Positions 26,060 to 36,031 are shown, numbered from the stretch's first letter. The stretch: DNA of 64,000 nucleotides from JAWPMT01 sp965229785 (GCA_965229785.1 CBDDJS010000001.1:2542001-2606000), one strand, 5' to 3'. The notes: generated by a model from the letters alone, not told the origin. Numbers and translations are program-made.

Positions 26060-27127
26060 CTACGTTTCAATACTTCCCTGTTCCGATAAGAAAATGGCAA
26101 TATTCCGGGTTGATGGGAAGTGTGAAATAATGATAACGATCACGGAAACAATGGGCACTGACAAAATCATCCCTACAATTCCCCAGATAGAACCCCAAAA
26201 AGACAAGGCCAGAATAACGAACAGGGGACTTAAATTAAGTGTTTTGCCCATAATCTTGGGCTCAATGTAGTTTCCCACGAAAATTTGACAGCCCATCACA
26301 GAAACAAACACCCATAAAAAAGGCCAAAAAGCGCCAAACTGAAAAATGGCGAAAAGTGAAGGCAGCAACGTAGCGATCATGGACCCGACATAAGGAATGT
26401 AATTCATTAAGAAAATGAGGAACGCCCAAAGTGCCGCAAAATCGACACCCCATAATAGCAGCACCACATAACTTAATACGCCCGTTAATAGGCTCATAGA
26501 GGTCTTCACAAAGAAGTAAGTATTGATGGACTTTCCAATATCAGATAGAATATCCTGCAATGTTCCTTTGCGATCCGCATTGTGAAAGATCTTTTCCAAC
26601 TTGATAGGGATAAAGTTCTCTTCCAGCAAAAGGAAAATCACGTAAACAATGATTACCGCAAAATTTCCAAACACCAGGCTTAACGAATTGACAATACCAC
26701 CGACATACGCTTGTAAATCAAGGCTGGACAAATTGTCGATAATGAACTTATCAACATCTTCAATGACTGGTAATTGATCCAGAAAGGGAATAGCGCCAAA
26801 AGCCTCCACCATGCCATTGATATTTTCAGAATACTCACCCGACTTCTCTATGATCAACTGAATGTTGTAAGAAAGAATAGACCAAAGGCCATAGAAGATG
26901 CCAAAAATCAGAAGAAACGCCAGAATAGAGGCCAAACGCCTCGGCATGGACTTGCCTTTATACTGAATTTTAGCAATGGCTCCTTTAGTAGCACTGATCA
27001 GGTACCAGGTAAAAAGTGCCAGCACAAAGGGTTGTAATAGTCCTTTGAAGTAAATCAGGCAAACGACCACCAGAGAGAGAATGATGGTCCAGTTGGCTAC
27101 TCGTGAAATTTTTAAGGTCTTGTTCAA
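26060..27127 (-). CDS. AI-2E family transporter (PerM/TqsA type)
   Basis: 355 residues from a TTG at 27127, chosen because it gives the usual short N-terminus before the first helix (NKTLKISRVANWTIILSL). A longer TTG start at 27187 is also open; no ATG is available near the start. There are about eight membrane helices with a periplasmic insertion (IEKSGEYSENINGMVEAFGA). The signature C-terminal half includes FLIFLMNYIPYVGSMIATLL and VGNYIEPKIMGKTLNLSPLF. The family exports varied small molecules and ions; true AI-2 transport is not implied. It is divergent from the photolyase gene. Confidence 0.88.
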   Translation of the reverse strand: MNKTLKISRVANWTIILSLVVVCLIYFKGLLQPFVLALFTWYLISATKGAIAKIQYKGKSMPRRLASILAFLLIFGIFYGLWSILSYNIQLIIEKSGEYSENINGMVEAFGAIPFLDQLPVIEDVDKFIIDNLSSLDLQAYVGGIVNSLSLVFGNFAVIIVYVIFLLLEENFIPIKLEKIFHNADRKGTLQDILSDIGKSINTYFFVKTSMSLLTGVLSYVVLLLWGVDFAALWAFLIFLMNYIPYVGSMIATLLPSLFAIFQFGAFWPFLWVFVSVMGCQIFVGNYIEPKIMGKTLNLSPLFVILALSFWGSIWGIVGMILSVPIVSVIVIIISHFPSTRNIAIFLSEQGSIET

Positions 27128-27249
27128 GGCGAGGTGTTTTCGTGAAAATAATTGGATTACCTGACTTTGCCACGGCAAACAAAACAAAATCCGTGAAATT
27201 GCCGATTACGCCCTGAACAATGTAGCGCGTTTGCCGGTTGCCTGTCAAA

Positions 27250-28554
27250 ATGAAGCAATCCAAAGTTTCCATCTTCTGGTTTCGACGCGACCTACGACTT
27301 GAAGATAATCACGGCCTTTTTCATGCACTTAGTGCGGAGTTTCCGGTGCAGCCAATATTCATTTTTGATCAGCACATTTTACAAAAATTAAGCAACACCA
27401 GAGATGCACGGGTCAGTTTTATCCATCAGGAACTCCATCGAATACAAGAGCAATTACAAGAGAGAGGAACGACCATGGATGTGCGTGTGGGCCAACCTCT
27501 GGAAGTGTGGCATCAATTACTGGAAGATTATGACATTGGCAGGGTATACGCCAATAAAGATTACGAGCCCTACGCCCGCGAACGTGATAAAGCGGTCTAC
27601 GATTTATTGAGCGGCCATGGCATCACTTTCAAAGCCCGGAAAGATCATGTTATTTTCGAGAAAAGTGAAGTGGTCAAAGGGGATGGAAAGCCTTACACGG
27701 TATACACACCCTACAGTAAGCAATGGAAGTCCAGGTTGGGTACTGAACATTTAGAAGCGTTCGCCTCTGCTACCACCCAGCATTGGCACAAGGCCCCTCC
27801 GATAGCAATTCCGGAACTGAAGGCTTTTGGGTTTCAGCCATCGGAAATTCCCCTTCCCGATCGCATTCCTGACCTTAAAGTCATTGGAAAATATCATGAT
27901 ACCCGGGATTTTCCAGCAATAAAGGGTACTTCAAGGCTGGGGCTGCATTTGAGATTCGGTACCATAAGCCTTCGCCAACTGGTTAAGCAAACCCAACATG
28001 TTAACATCAAATTTCTGAATGAACTTATTTGGCGCGATTTCTACCAGGCGATCCTATGGCATTTTCCTGAGGTGGTGAATCACAACTTCAGTCGAAAATA
28101 CGATGGAATCCAATGGAGAAATGATGAGCAGGAGTTCAAAAAATGGTGTGAGGGTAATACCGGATACCCGATCGTTGATGCGGGTATGCGTGAATTGAAT
28201 ACGACAGGGTACATGCACAACCGTGTACGAATGATTGTAGCGAGTTTCTTAACCAAACACCTTTTGATTCATTGGTCCTGGGGTGAAGCCTATTTTGCTG
28301 ATAAACTGCTTGATTTTGAACTGGCCTCTAACAACGGCGGATGGCAATGGGCCGCCGGCACTGGCGTTGACGCTGCCCCCTATTTCCGTGTGTTCAACCC
28401 CTATATTCAGACAGAGAAATTCGATCCTAAACTGGATTATATTCGAAAATGGGTACCAGAATTCCAGTCTCTTGAATACCCTAAACCCATCGTTGACCAT
28501 AAACTAGCACGAGAAAGGGCTATTGCTACCTACAAAGAAGGAATTGCGAGTTAA
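27250..28554 (+). CDS. Deoxyribodipyrimidine photolyase / cryptochrome family
   Basis: 434 residues from the ATG at 27250. The N-terminal Rossmann domain starts IFWFRRDLRLEDNHGLFHAL, the antenna-binding fold. The C-terminal FAD-binding domain shows RLGLHLRFGTISLR, FLNELIWRDFYQAILWHFP, GYMHNRVRMIVASFLTKHLL and GTGVDAAPYFRVFNP, matching class I CPD photolyases. The enzyme uses near-UV or blue light to reverse cyclobutane pyrimidine dimers. A photolyase suggests life in sunlit habitats. The next gene starts 32 bases downstream on the same strand. Confidence 0.93.
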   Translation: MKQSKVSIFWFRRDLRLEDNHGLFHALSAEFPVQPIFIFDQHILQKLSNTRDARVSFIHQELHRIQEQLQERGTTMDVRVGQPLEVWHQLLEDYDIGRVYANKDYEPYARERDKAVYDLLSGHGITFKARKDHVIFEKSEVVKGDGKPYTVYTPYSKQWKSRLGTEHLEAFASATTQHWHKAPPIAIPELKAFGFQPSEIPLPDRIPDLKVIGKYHDTRDFPAIKGTSRLGLHLRFGTISLRQLVKQTQHVNIKFLNELIWRDFYQAILWHFPEVVNHNFSRKYDGIQWRNDEQEFKKWCEGNTGYPIVDAGMRELNTTGYMHNRVRMIVASFLTKHLLIHWSWGEAYFADKLLDFELASNNGGWQWAAGTGVDAAPYFRVFNPYIQTEKFDPKLDYIRKWVPEFQSLEYPKPIVDHKLARERAIATYKEGIAS

Positions 28555-28586
28555 ATTTACGGGCATCAATTGCATTTTTGGGAGGC

Positions 28587-29165
28587 ATGTCCATAGGTAA
28601 TCAGATTGTAGCATTTCGAAAGAAACTTGGCATTTCCCAGGAGGAATTATCGCAGCGGTCTGACATTTCATTGCGCACCATTCAACGATTAGAAAAAGAA
28701 CAAGTCAAGCCGCGCGGCTATACCCTTAATCGCCTGGCACAAGCCTTACAAGTCTCACTGGAAGATCTACAGGAACTGCCCATCCATTCGACAGTCAGCC
28801 TGAGCTACCAAAAATTACGAACCCTCAATGCATTGGGTCTGCTATCCGTTTGTCTGCCCATTGTCCATTTGGCCATACAGGGATATTATTGGAAGTCCAG
28901 TTTGTATGAAGAGCAAGATCGCACCACAGGTGCCAAAATCATCAGCTTCCAAATTTGGTGGAGTGTTATTCTGATCTTGACTTTAGTACTGTTTCAGGTG
29001 ACCTCCTTTGCCATAACCGGACAGAAGACCATAGGACAATTTCCCTGGAGGTCGTTGTTGTACGTTTCGTTTCTGGTTGTGAATATCGTCAGCATTTTCA
29101 GGTATTCCATTAGGCTTGACAGGCGTGGTGCTGATTTGCAAATCCCCTTTCCTACCCTATTCTAA
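28587..29165 (+). CDS. XRE-type regulator with membrane domain
   Basis: 192 residues from the ATG at 28587. Residues about 4-60 are a Cro/C1 helix-turn-helix (IVAFRKKLGISQEELSQRSD, SLRTIQRLEKEQVKPRG). The rest has three to four membrane helices (TLNALGLLSVCLPIVHLAI, IWWSVILILTLVLFQV, SLLYVSFLVVNIVSIF). Membrane-bound XRE proteins of this size are common in Bacteroidota and are thought to couple membrane signals to transcription; no ligand is known. The esterase-like gene follows 26 bases later, so it may be its target. Confidence 0.85.
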   Translation: MSIGNQIVAFRKKLGISQEELSQRSDISLRTIQRLEKEQVKPRGYTLNRLAQALQVSLEDLQELPIHSTVSLSYQKLRTLNALGLLSVCLPIVHLAIQGYYWKSSLYEEQDRTTGAKIISFQIWWSVILILTLVLFQVTSFAITGQKTIGQFPWRSLLYVSFLVVNIVSIFRYSIRLDRRGADLQIPFPTLF

Positions 29166-29191
29166 GCTTTTGACGCCAATATGACGCAAGA

Positions 29192-30079
29192 ATGACGGTG
29201 GTTGCATCGACCAATTCCATGTTACTTGCCCCTCAAAAAATTGTGCAAAAAACGCTTATTACCATTGCTATCACCATTCTCTTTTCCTTCATATCCTCTG
29301 GAGCTTTATTTGAATGGTACCAACAAAGCAGGCAAGCTGAAGCCAGCGAAATTTTAGAGATCGACTCGAGTATACTTGGGGAGAAACGGAGGGTATTGAT
29401 ACACTTGCCCAAAAACTACAATAAAAGCAAAACGTATCCTGTGCTGTACGTTTTGGATGGCTCTTCTCAGGATTTTCGCATGGCGGCCATCATTGAAATT
29501 CTGAATTATACGGAGCTAGTTCCTGAAATGATCATCGTAGGTATACCTAACACTGACCGAAACCGAGACCTCACACCACATTACATATTACAGGAAACCA
29601 ACGGCGAATCACTCGGACAGGGAAATACCTTTTTGGACTTTCTTGAGAAAGAATTGCTGCCAAAAATCACCGACACCTATCCTGCCAACGGCTATGCCAT
29701 GTTAGCTGGCCATTCGCGTGCAGCACTATTTACTTACTATGCCGCGATGGAACGTTCGGATCTCTTTGATACTTATTTCTGCTTTAGCCCGGCATTCTGG
29801 CGTGATGAATCAGCCATTGTTAAACGGGCTCGCGAGCTTTACGCCATTTCACTTCCACAAAACAACGTTTTCATGAGCATGGGAACAGCGGAAAACGACA
29901 AGATGAAATCCGCATACGAGGAGATGATCCAGTTGCTGGAAGATCAAGATACCTCCATGTTCCGTCATTTTTACACCCAAGATGCTCACCATCAAGACAA
30001 TCTTTATTTCTCCACACCCCGTGCTATGGTGGAATGGGCAAAAACGTATCCACCAACCTATCAAACTGAAAACCAGTAG
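29192..30079 (+). CDS. Alpha/beta hydrolase, esterase D (PF00756) type
   Basis: 295 residues. An N-terminal membrane anchor or signal (about 20-40, TLITIAITILFSFISSGAL) puts the enzyme outside the cytoplasm. The esterase-D fold begins at KRRVLIHLPKNYNKSKTYPVLYVL. The nucleophile elbow is LAGHSRAALF with Ser175; ESD and siderophore-esterase (IroE/Fes) homologues share this G-H-S-x-A form. A late His (FYTQDAHHQDN) is a plausible triad member. The substrate is not predicted by context. Confidence 0.87.
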   Translation: MTVVASTNSMLLAPQKIVQKTLITIAITILFSFISSGALFEWYQQSRQAEASEILEIDSSILGEKRRVLIHLPKNYNKSKTYPVLYVLDGSSQDFRMAAIIEILNYTELVPEMIIVGIPNTDRNRDLTPHYILQETNGESLGQGNTFLDFLEKELLPKITDTYPANGYAMLAGHSRAALFTYYAAMERSDLFDTYFCFSPAFWRDESAIVKRARELYAISLPQNNVFMSMGTAENDKMKSAYEEMIQLLEDQDTSMFRHFYTQDAHHQDNLYFSTPRAMVEWAKTYPPTYQTENQ

Positions 30080-30125
30080 ATTAGAAGAAGGATAAGTAAA
30101 CACCAGTGATCCATTGAGGTTTGCT

Positions 30126-30133
30126 TATCTTTG
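30126..30133 (+). promoter_or_regulatory. -7 promoter element
   Basis: TATCTTTG matches TAnnTTTG exactly; it lies 120 bases upstream of the ATG at 30254. No TTTG is seen at -33. Confidence 0.4.
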
Positions 30134-30253
30134 TGTCGTTAAATACTACCTAGCCTATCGCTTGATCTCTCAGCACGGAATAGACATGTGTCATTTTGTT
30201 CTTTGCATCTCTTGACTGTTAGGTATTTTGAATTAATCCACTTTATCTACTAC

Positions 30254-30640
30254 ATGTCTACTTCAAATTCTAGTGCCGGAAAGTACACACACATTTGGAA
30301 AAAATATCGACCAGCCATTCTGAACCTTATGGTTAAGGCTTCAGAAGGACCACAATCATATGGCCTCTCCAATCACGAATTCATTGATGTAAACAACAAA
30401 AGAACTACTGGTTACAGTTTCGCTTTGAAAGTCTACCAAAACAGAAATAACAGCGAGAAAAAAGTAAACGCGGTGGGGCTTGATTTGCTTGCTGTTATTC
30501 AACAGTCACAAAAAGCGCAGGAACTTACCAATGATGCAGCTTATAGGTTTGAAATGGATAAGAATTTCAAACTTCAGGTGAGTTGCGAACCTGTTGAAAA
30601 AGTAGAAGAAGATAACGATACTGAAGGAGACGAGGCATAG
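30254..30640 (+). CDS. Conserved hypothetical protein
   Basis: 128 residues from the ATG at 30254; an upstream in-frame start at 30188 would add 22 hydrophobic residues that do not look like a proper signal. It is soluble, with a KYTHIWKKYRPAILNLMVKA opening, a central HEFIDVNNKRTTGYSFALKV strand region and a very acidic tail (EKVEEDNDTEGDEA). Proteins of this kind recur in Bacteroidota genomes, but I recognise no characterised family. The composition (basic start, acidic end) would fit a small nucleic-acid or protein-binding factor, which is speculation. Confidence 0.7.
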   Translation: MSTSNSSAGKYTHIWKKYRPAILNLMVKASEGPQSYGLSNHEFIDVNNKRTTGYSFALKVYQNRNNSEKKVNAVGLDLLAVIQQSQKAQELTNDAAYRFEMDKNFKLQVSCEPVEKVEEDNDTEGDEA

Positions 30641-30735
30641 CCTTTCATACTTCACAGCTCTAAAATTTAGGAGTAAGCTTAGTGCCGATAACAAGGTTTA
30701 GTCCCACATTAATAACATCGGCATGACGCTTATTC

Positions 30736-31842
30736 ATGATCCATTATACCTTCTCCAATACACATTATCAGGATTTTACCGAAACGCTCAGGTCCAGAGT
30801 AAATCAATACTTTAAGGACCAGGATATATCCCGGAATGCCAATCAAAACATGAAATGGAAATCCGCCATTGGATTGTTTTTTTATGTATTTATCTATCTC
30901 ACCATTCTTTTTAGTGGAGTTAAGAGCGTTCCTGTGCTTTTCGTTTTATGGGCATTACTGGGAGTAGGTCAGGCATTCATTGGTACGAATGTGATGCACG
31001 ATGTAATCCACGGATCCTATAGTAAAAACAAAAAAGTCAATCGTTGGATGCATTTGTTCCCGCTGATCATTGGTGTGGAACCTCTTACCTGGAAAATACA
31101 ACACAATGTTCTGCACCATACTTACACGAACATTGAGCATGCAGACGAGGATATCGAAGTAAAGCTATTGCTTAGAATGACCCGAAACCAGCCAAGAAAG
31201 TGGTTTCACAGATTTCAGCACATCTATGTGGTCATCTTGTACAGCATTCCAATCATTATTTGGGCTACGGCAAAGGACTTTATCAAAATGTTTAAGTATC
31301 GAAGACTTGGATTGATTGAAGGAGGTACAAGGTTTTGGCAAAGCATCGTCGGAATCGCCTTTCGAAAGGTGCTTTTCCACATGTTTTTAATAGTGATACC
31401 CGTACTTGTACTTGATATCAGTGTAGGCCTCGCCATACTCATGCTTGCAACCATGCTGGTAGTGACTGGATTGACGCTGAGTCTTATATTTCAAACCGCT
31501 CACCTGGTGCCTAATCTGGATGTAATCGAAACGAAAAACCCAGAGATCGATGAAAACTGGCTGGTTCATCAATTACACACAACAACTAACTATGCAACCA
31601 ATAGCCCAATCTTCTCTTGGTTTTATGGATCGCTGAACTTTCAGGTTGAACATCATTTATTTCCCAATATCTGTCATGTCCACTACCCCAAAATCTCACA
31701 TATCGTGAAAAATACCGCGAAAGAATATGGGCTTCCGTATCACTGCCAGGGCTCATTCGGTCAAGCTGTTTTCGAACATTTTAAATTGCTTCGATTACTT
31801 GGAAAATACGACGAACTCCCTAGCTCGAAAGTGCAATCATGA
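30736..31842 (+). CDS. Membrane fatty-acid desaturase (acyl-lipid/acyl-CoA type)
   Basis: 368 residues with the three diiron histidine boxes of membrane desaturases: HDVIH (88-92), HNVLHH (123-128) and QVEHH (303-307, Gln replacing the first His, as in front-end desaturases). Hydrophobic helices lie near 43-80 and 210-255. The enzyme introduces cis double bonds into acyl chains to keep membranes fluid in the cold. A 7-base inverted repeat with a long loop (TGCCGAT 30683-30689 / ATCGGCA 30717-30723) lies in the leader just before the gene and could be regulatory. Confidence 0.92.
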   Translation: MIHYTFSNTHYQDFTETLRSRVNQYFKDQDISRNANQNMKWKSAIGLFFYVFIYLTILFSGVKSVPVLFVLWALLGVGQAFIGTNVMHDVIHGSYSKNKKVNRWMHLFPLIIGVEPLTWKIQHNVLHHTYTNIEHADEDIEVKLLLRMTRNQPRKWFHRFQHIYVVILYSIPIIIWATAKDFIKMFKYRRLGLIEGGTRFWQSIVGIAFRKVLFHMFLIVIPVLVLDISVGLAILMLATMLVVTGLTLSLIFQTAHLVPNLDVIETKNPEIDENWLVHQLHTTTNYATNSPIFSWFYGSLNFQVEHHLFPNICHVHYPKISHIVKNTAKEYGLPYHCQGSFGQAVFEHFKLLRLLGKYDELPSSKVQS

Positions 31843-31932
31843 AGCAGATGATGACCGTTTCAGGGCAAGTGTGAAACTAGATTATACAGGGACCATAAGG
31901 GCCTTCCCGTCCAGCCAATGACTAAATGTCAA

Positions 31933-33630
31933 TTAATTCGCTTTTAGCATTTTGAATTTCCGGATATTATCGAGGTTCAATTCCAACCCATCCACCTTAC
32001 CGGATGCATCTCTGCTAAACTGAAGTACCAACTCTCCATCGGGTTCGCTGAACAGATCTTCTTCAAAGGCTATCAACTTAACCCGTAACAGACCTTTCAC
32101 AGCCATTAACCCACCTTTTTTCACTTTTATTTTGAAAAACACACCATGTTGTGAATCCCTATATGTTCCTACATAATCACTTAAGTCCGATGGCACATGA
32201 GATATTTTCTTGAACCGCCATCCTTCATCATACGTTCGGTAATTTTCGATAAGAACTTCTTCTCCATCATCTGTGACTTCAAAATTGATGTTGATTTCGT
32301 ACCCTCTCCCATTGTAGGCTATAAAGTGATGTTCATCAGTTGCAGCAAAGGCAATACCTTCAAAATCCAAACTTGGAGAAACCATCAATTTGCCCTCATG
32401 CTGACCAACTTTCCGGATTTGCCCTGAACCTTTCTCCGTGATCCTGTAGTAAATACCTGCCCTGGACTTCACTTCCTCACTGGACAACTCGATGGCTGGT
32501 GGCTGTTCATTACTGTCCTGGCTAACAGTCGTTGTTGATGGAAAAAAGATATCAAGTACCTCAAAAGACTTGGTCCATGGGAAAACGTAGCCATTCGAAT
32601 TTGCCAAGCATATCACTGTGAATTTCTTTTCCGGAAGCCGGATGATGCTTGAAGTATGAAGGTAATTTTCACCATCGTGAGAAATGACCTGGAGTCCCTT
32701 ATAATCCGAAATACTCAACCCGTAATTATATTGTGCAGACCCACCATTAGAAAGGAACGCACTGGCAGTTATTTTTCTGATCAGTTCCTCGTTCCCATTA
32801 CCCAGTTGATTCTGATAAAAATTCTGATCCCAAAGCAACAAGTCATTTACAGTACTAACCAAATTGTCTTCTCCAATCAGACCACCACTTGCATGGGTCT
32901 TTCTAAACTTCTTTCCATCGTAGTGATAACCTTCCAGATCGGATTTGCTTGAAAAATCACCAACATAGGAATTTTCCATCTTCAGTGGCTTGAATATGGC
33001 ACTATCGGCAAACGCTTCGAAACTCATATCACTAATCTGCTCCACGATATCCGCAAGAAGAACATAATTCGTATTGGTATAGCTGTATTCGGTTCCCGGT
33101 AAAAAGTTGAGATCCTTCTCTTTGTGGAGGATCTCCAGTAGATGCGCTTTATTCAAATATTTATAAGGCAACTCACCTTTTAAATTTACTTTACCTGAAA
33201 GGATCGCTATGTCTGTTAACTCTCTGATTCCGCTGGTGTGCGCCAGTAAGTGTTTGATTTGAATCGTAGAAGTATATTGAAGGCCCGGATAATAATTCCG
33301 AATATCTTCCTCCACAGAAAGCTTACCCTGTTCCTCCAGCAAAGCAATGCACATACCCGTAAACTGCTTGGCAACAGATGCCAGGTTAATGGGCGTTTCA
33401 TCCGAAAAATGAATTTTCTTTCTAATGTCCTGTAAGCCAAATGACTTGTTGTAAATGACTTGACGATCTGAAATGATCACCACCACACCCCCAGGCCGGG
33501 TTTCACTTTCCCAATTGGCAAACAATGAGTCCAATGTTAGTTCCTGCGTCGGGGTTATGTTTATCTGTCCCCATGATTCAATGGTGATGATTGTGATAAG
33601 CAGGATGATCAGCGTTCGGGTGAAGGTCAT
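31933..33630 (-). CDS. Serine hydrolase, class C beta-lactamase / DD-peptidase fold
   Basis: 565 residues. The signal peptide ends near residue 21 (IITIESWGQ). The beta-lactamase-like domain covers about 30-380: SxxK is S85-V-A-K88, and YxN is Y184-T-N186 within YSYTNTNYVLL. A third motif resembles SHDGEN (KTG equivalent, HxG type). The final 180 residues are a beta-rich lipocalin-like domain (about 395-560, GIYYRITEKGSGQIRKVG) found in many such Bacteroidota esterases. It is probably a periplasmic esterase or peptidase rather than an antibiotic-resistance enzyme. The amidohydrolase gene ends upstream 19 bases away on the same strand. Confidence 0.9.
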   Translation of the reverse strand: MTFTRTLIILLITIITIESWGQINITPTQELTLDSLFANWESETRPGGVVVIISDRQVIYNKSFGLQDIRKKIHFSDETPINLASVAKQFTGMCIALLEEQGKLSVEEDIRNYYPGLQYTSTIQIKHLLAHTSGIRELTDIAILSGKVNLKGELPYKYLNKAHLLEILHKEKDLNFLPGTEYSYTNTNYVLLADIVEQISDMSFEAFADSAIFKPLKMENSYVGDFSSKSDLEGYHYDGKKFRKTHASGGLIGEDNLVSTVNDLLLWDQNFYQNQLGNGNEELIRKITASAFLSNGGSAQYNYGLSISDYKGLQVISHDGENYLHTSSIIRLPEKKFTVICLANSNGYVFPWTKSFEVLDIFFPSTTTVSQDSNEQPPAIELSSEEVKSRAGIYYRITEKGSGQIRKVGQHEGKLMVSPSLDFEGIAFAATDEHHFIAYNGRGYEININFEVTDDGEEVLIENYRTYDEGWRFKKISHVPSDLSDYVGTYRDSQHGVFFKIKVKKGGLMAVKGLLRVKLIAFEEDLFSEPDGELVLQFSRDASGKVDGLELNLDNIRKFKMLKAN

Positions 33631-33649
33631 TGGTTACTTAGCTATCCAC

Positions 33650-35359
33650 CTAACGAACAAATGTCACTTTTGATATTTTTCCATTTGTTACTTCATACAT
33701 CGCAACTGCATTCAGGAAACGGTCATTGAATCTGACTTTTTCTTTGTCTATGACTTTGTTATTGATGACTATTCGGTTTTGGATCTCACAATAAAGATTG
33801 GTGACCCTTTCGAACATCGGCGCATATACTTCTCTCATCTTATCATGCCCTTTCATCGTCATTTCACCTTGCTCATTATAGATCTCTACTTCCGGACTAT
33901 AAGTATCCACAAAAGCATCAATGTCTCTGGCGTTATAAGCGTTGACCTGACGTTGTACGATCTGTTCAGGTGTCTCTTCCAGAATCCCTTCAGGTGCTAA
34001 TAAAAGGCCATTCTTTATGACCAACTCGATGCTATTCAGGTTTTGGATATCGTCTAATGGATTAGCTCTCAACAGCACCAGATCCGCTTGTTTGCCTTCT
34101 TTTACAGATCCCAATCGAGCTTCAATTTCAAATCCTTTCGCCGGGTTGATGGTACTGCTGACTAGCAAGTCCCAATTCGACAATTTTGCCTTCTGCATCG
34201 CCTCGAGCTCGGGCAAGTATGAAGATGCATGCATGGTCCCAATATTACCGGCATCTGTTCCAGTGGCAATGTTCACCCCCGCACGATATAAGGTTGATAA
34301 ATTCACCTGCATGACCGAATCACGTTGATTCAGCGTGGCCGGTCTTTCCGAACCATACATGACCTTTAAGTTTGCCGGCCATAAAGCTTTCTGTATTTTG
34401 TTTGGATCCAACAAAGAGTTATAAGCTGCCGGGTTCGCCCATTTCAAATCCTGAGGATGATGATTGATCTGACCGGTAAAGGTTTTTATGTACCCATCAG
34501 TGACGGTGAGGGTCGGGATGTAAGTGACATCCTTTTGCTTTAACTCATTGACAAATTCTGCCGGTATCAGTGCATCGTCCACGCTGTGTACCAGGATATT
34601 GGCCCCTGCTTTTACGGCCAGTTTTGCTGTTTCCAGTTGCGTAGCGTGCACGGCTAATTTCAAGTTGTTTTCCCGGCACAACTCTCCCAGGTATGCCACC
34701 AACGGAAAAGACTTTTCTGCGGGCAGATCAGGCGTAACTACGTACCATACTTTCATGAAATCCGGATCATAAGGCAACTGCTCATTGAAGAGTCTCAACA
34801 CATCTTCTTTGGTCGACATCTTGATGATCGGCGGATCGCCCTTGTCCAGTTGCGGACGTGATACCATGGAAAAAAGTGGTCCTGTAACCAGCACATCCGG
34901 AGACAAAGTAGCAGCAGCAATGGAGTCACGGACTTCATAATTCCACAATGGACCACCCACATCCATGACCGTAGTGATCCCCTGTCTCAAATAGCGCATC
35001 ATGTAGTCCACCGCATTATCTTTCGCAAATTGAATTTCCTCGTTGTATGAAAACACATGTGTCAAATCAATGGCATCGGGGCGTGTATAAAGTCCACCTG
35101 ATTGAAAAAAATGAACGTGCGCGTCCATCAAACCGGGAATAAGGTATTTTCCGGTTCCTTCGATTACCGTATCACCTTCCTGGACCGTCAATTTCCTGAA
35201 CTTATCAATGCGATCAATCTTGCCGTTTACAATTTTTACTGACGTTTTCTCGATGACTTTTTGTTTTTCAACATCCAGCACATGGACGTCTTTGATAATC
35301 GAACTTTGACCAAAAAGGTACAGAGGCAAACAGAGAAGAATGAATAAGTGTGCTTTCAT
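33650..35359 (-). CDS. Secreted amidohydrolase fused to an NTF2/SnoaL-like domain
   Basis: 569 residues. A signal peptide (LFILLCLPLYLFGQ) targets the periplasm. The amidohydrolase domain carries LIPGLMDAHVHFFQ (metal ligands His81, His83), LAVHATQ, a central IPTLTVTDG and the late Asp in ATGTDAGN. Residues about 450-569 form a separate alpha+beta cone typical of NTF2/SnoaL (QRQVNAYNARDIDAFVDTYS, ending MYEVTNGKISKVTFV). The hydrolase group resembles imidazolonepropionase/prolidase-like enzymes. The added domain could bind a small ligand; the fusion is unusual. The next gene on this strand, 19 bases on, is a serine hydrolase. Confidence 0.88.
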   Translation of the reverse strand: MKAHLFILLCLPLYLFGQSSIIKDVHVLDVEKQKVIEKTSVKIVNGKIDRIDKFRKLTVQEGDTVIEGTGKYLIPGLMDAHVHFFQSGGLYTRPDAIDLTHVFSYNEEIQFAKDNAVDYMMRYLRQGITTVMDVGGPLWNYEVRDSIAAATLSPDVLVTGPLFSMVSRPQLDKGDPPIIKMSTKEDVLRLFNEQLPYDPDFMKVWYVVTPDLPAEKSFPLVAYLGELCRENNLKLAVHATQLETAKLAVKAGANILVHSVDDALIPAEFVNELKQKDVTYIPTLTVTDGYIKTFTGQINHHPQDLKWANPAAYNSLLDPNKIQKALWPANLKVMYGSERPATLNQRDSVMQVNLSTLYRAGVNIATGTDAGNIGTMHASSYLPELEAMQKAKLSNWDLLVSSTINPAKGFEIEARLGSVKEGKQADLVLLRANPLDDIQNLNSIELVIKNGLLLAPEGILEETPEQIVQRQVNAYNARDIDAFVDTYSPEVEIYNEQGEMTMKGHDKMREVYAPMFERVTNLYCEIQNRIVINNKVIDKEKVRFNDRFLNAVAMYEVTNGKISKVTFVR

Positions 35360-35407
35360 AAGAAGGGTTAATTTGCGAATTTGCTTGCCACTAAGCTAAG
35401 GATTTGA

Positions 35408-35977
35408 ATGCCATTTTTGCTTATCAACCAAAGCATGATCATAAATTTCGAAGACCCTTCCTACTTAGTTACCGGTAATCGGCGACAACAACAAGCCTTC
35501 CATGTTTTACAGGAATTGAAGGTTTTTGAAGTTTTAACCGCTTTCAAGCCTGTTTTGGCAGGTACCATACCGATTGAAGTAGACCTCCCAACCAGCGACC
35601 TGGACATTATCTGCTCCTTTTCAGATGAAAAAGACTTTGAATCTACCATTTACAATCATTATGGTAATGCCAATGGTTTCTCTATTCGAAAAACTGAGAA
35701 ACAAGGCCTTAGTACCGTGATCGCCAACTTTCGACATGAAGCCTTCGAAATAGAAGTATTCGGGCAAACCCTTCCAGTACACGAACAAATGGCTTTTCGT
35801 CACATGATTAAGGAATATGAGATTTTACAGGAGAAAGATGAATCGTTCAGGTTGGAAATCATCCGATTGAAGGAACAAGGCATTTCCACGGAAGCGGCTT
35901 TTGCCCGGCTGTTGAACATCGAAGGAGACCCCTATTCAGGATTGTTAAAGTATAAGAGTGAAGACTCGGAATCATAA
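35408..35977 (+). CDS. DUF4269 family protein (nucleotidyltransferase-like)
   Basis: 189 residues; a start at the second Met (35435) is equally possible. The key block is VLAGTIPIEVDLPTSDLDII, which has the G-(x)-D-x-D spacing of a minimal nucleotidyltransferase active site, followed by ANFRHEAFEIEVFGQ with another acidic pair. This matches my recollection of DUF4269. The C-terminal half is helical (EEILQEKDESFRLEIIRLKE). No signal or membrane segment. Members are uncharacterised; a nucleotide-transfer role is inference from the fold. Confidence 0.72.
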   Translation: MPFLLINQSMIINFEDPSYLVTGNRRQQQAFHVLQELKVFEVLTAFKPVLAGTIPIEVDLPTSDLDIICSFSDEKDFESTIYNHYGNANGFSIRKTEKQGLSTVIANFRHEAFEIEVFGQTLPVHEQMAFRHMIKEYEILQEKDESFRLEIIRLKEQGISTEAAFARLLNIEGDPYSGLLKYKSEDSES

Positions 35978-36031
35978 CCTGATTGTAGAGTTGCCGGATA
36001 ATACCGATCTTAGTCATTGGGATACCTGAAA

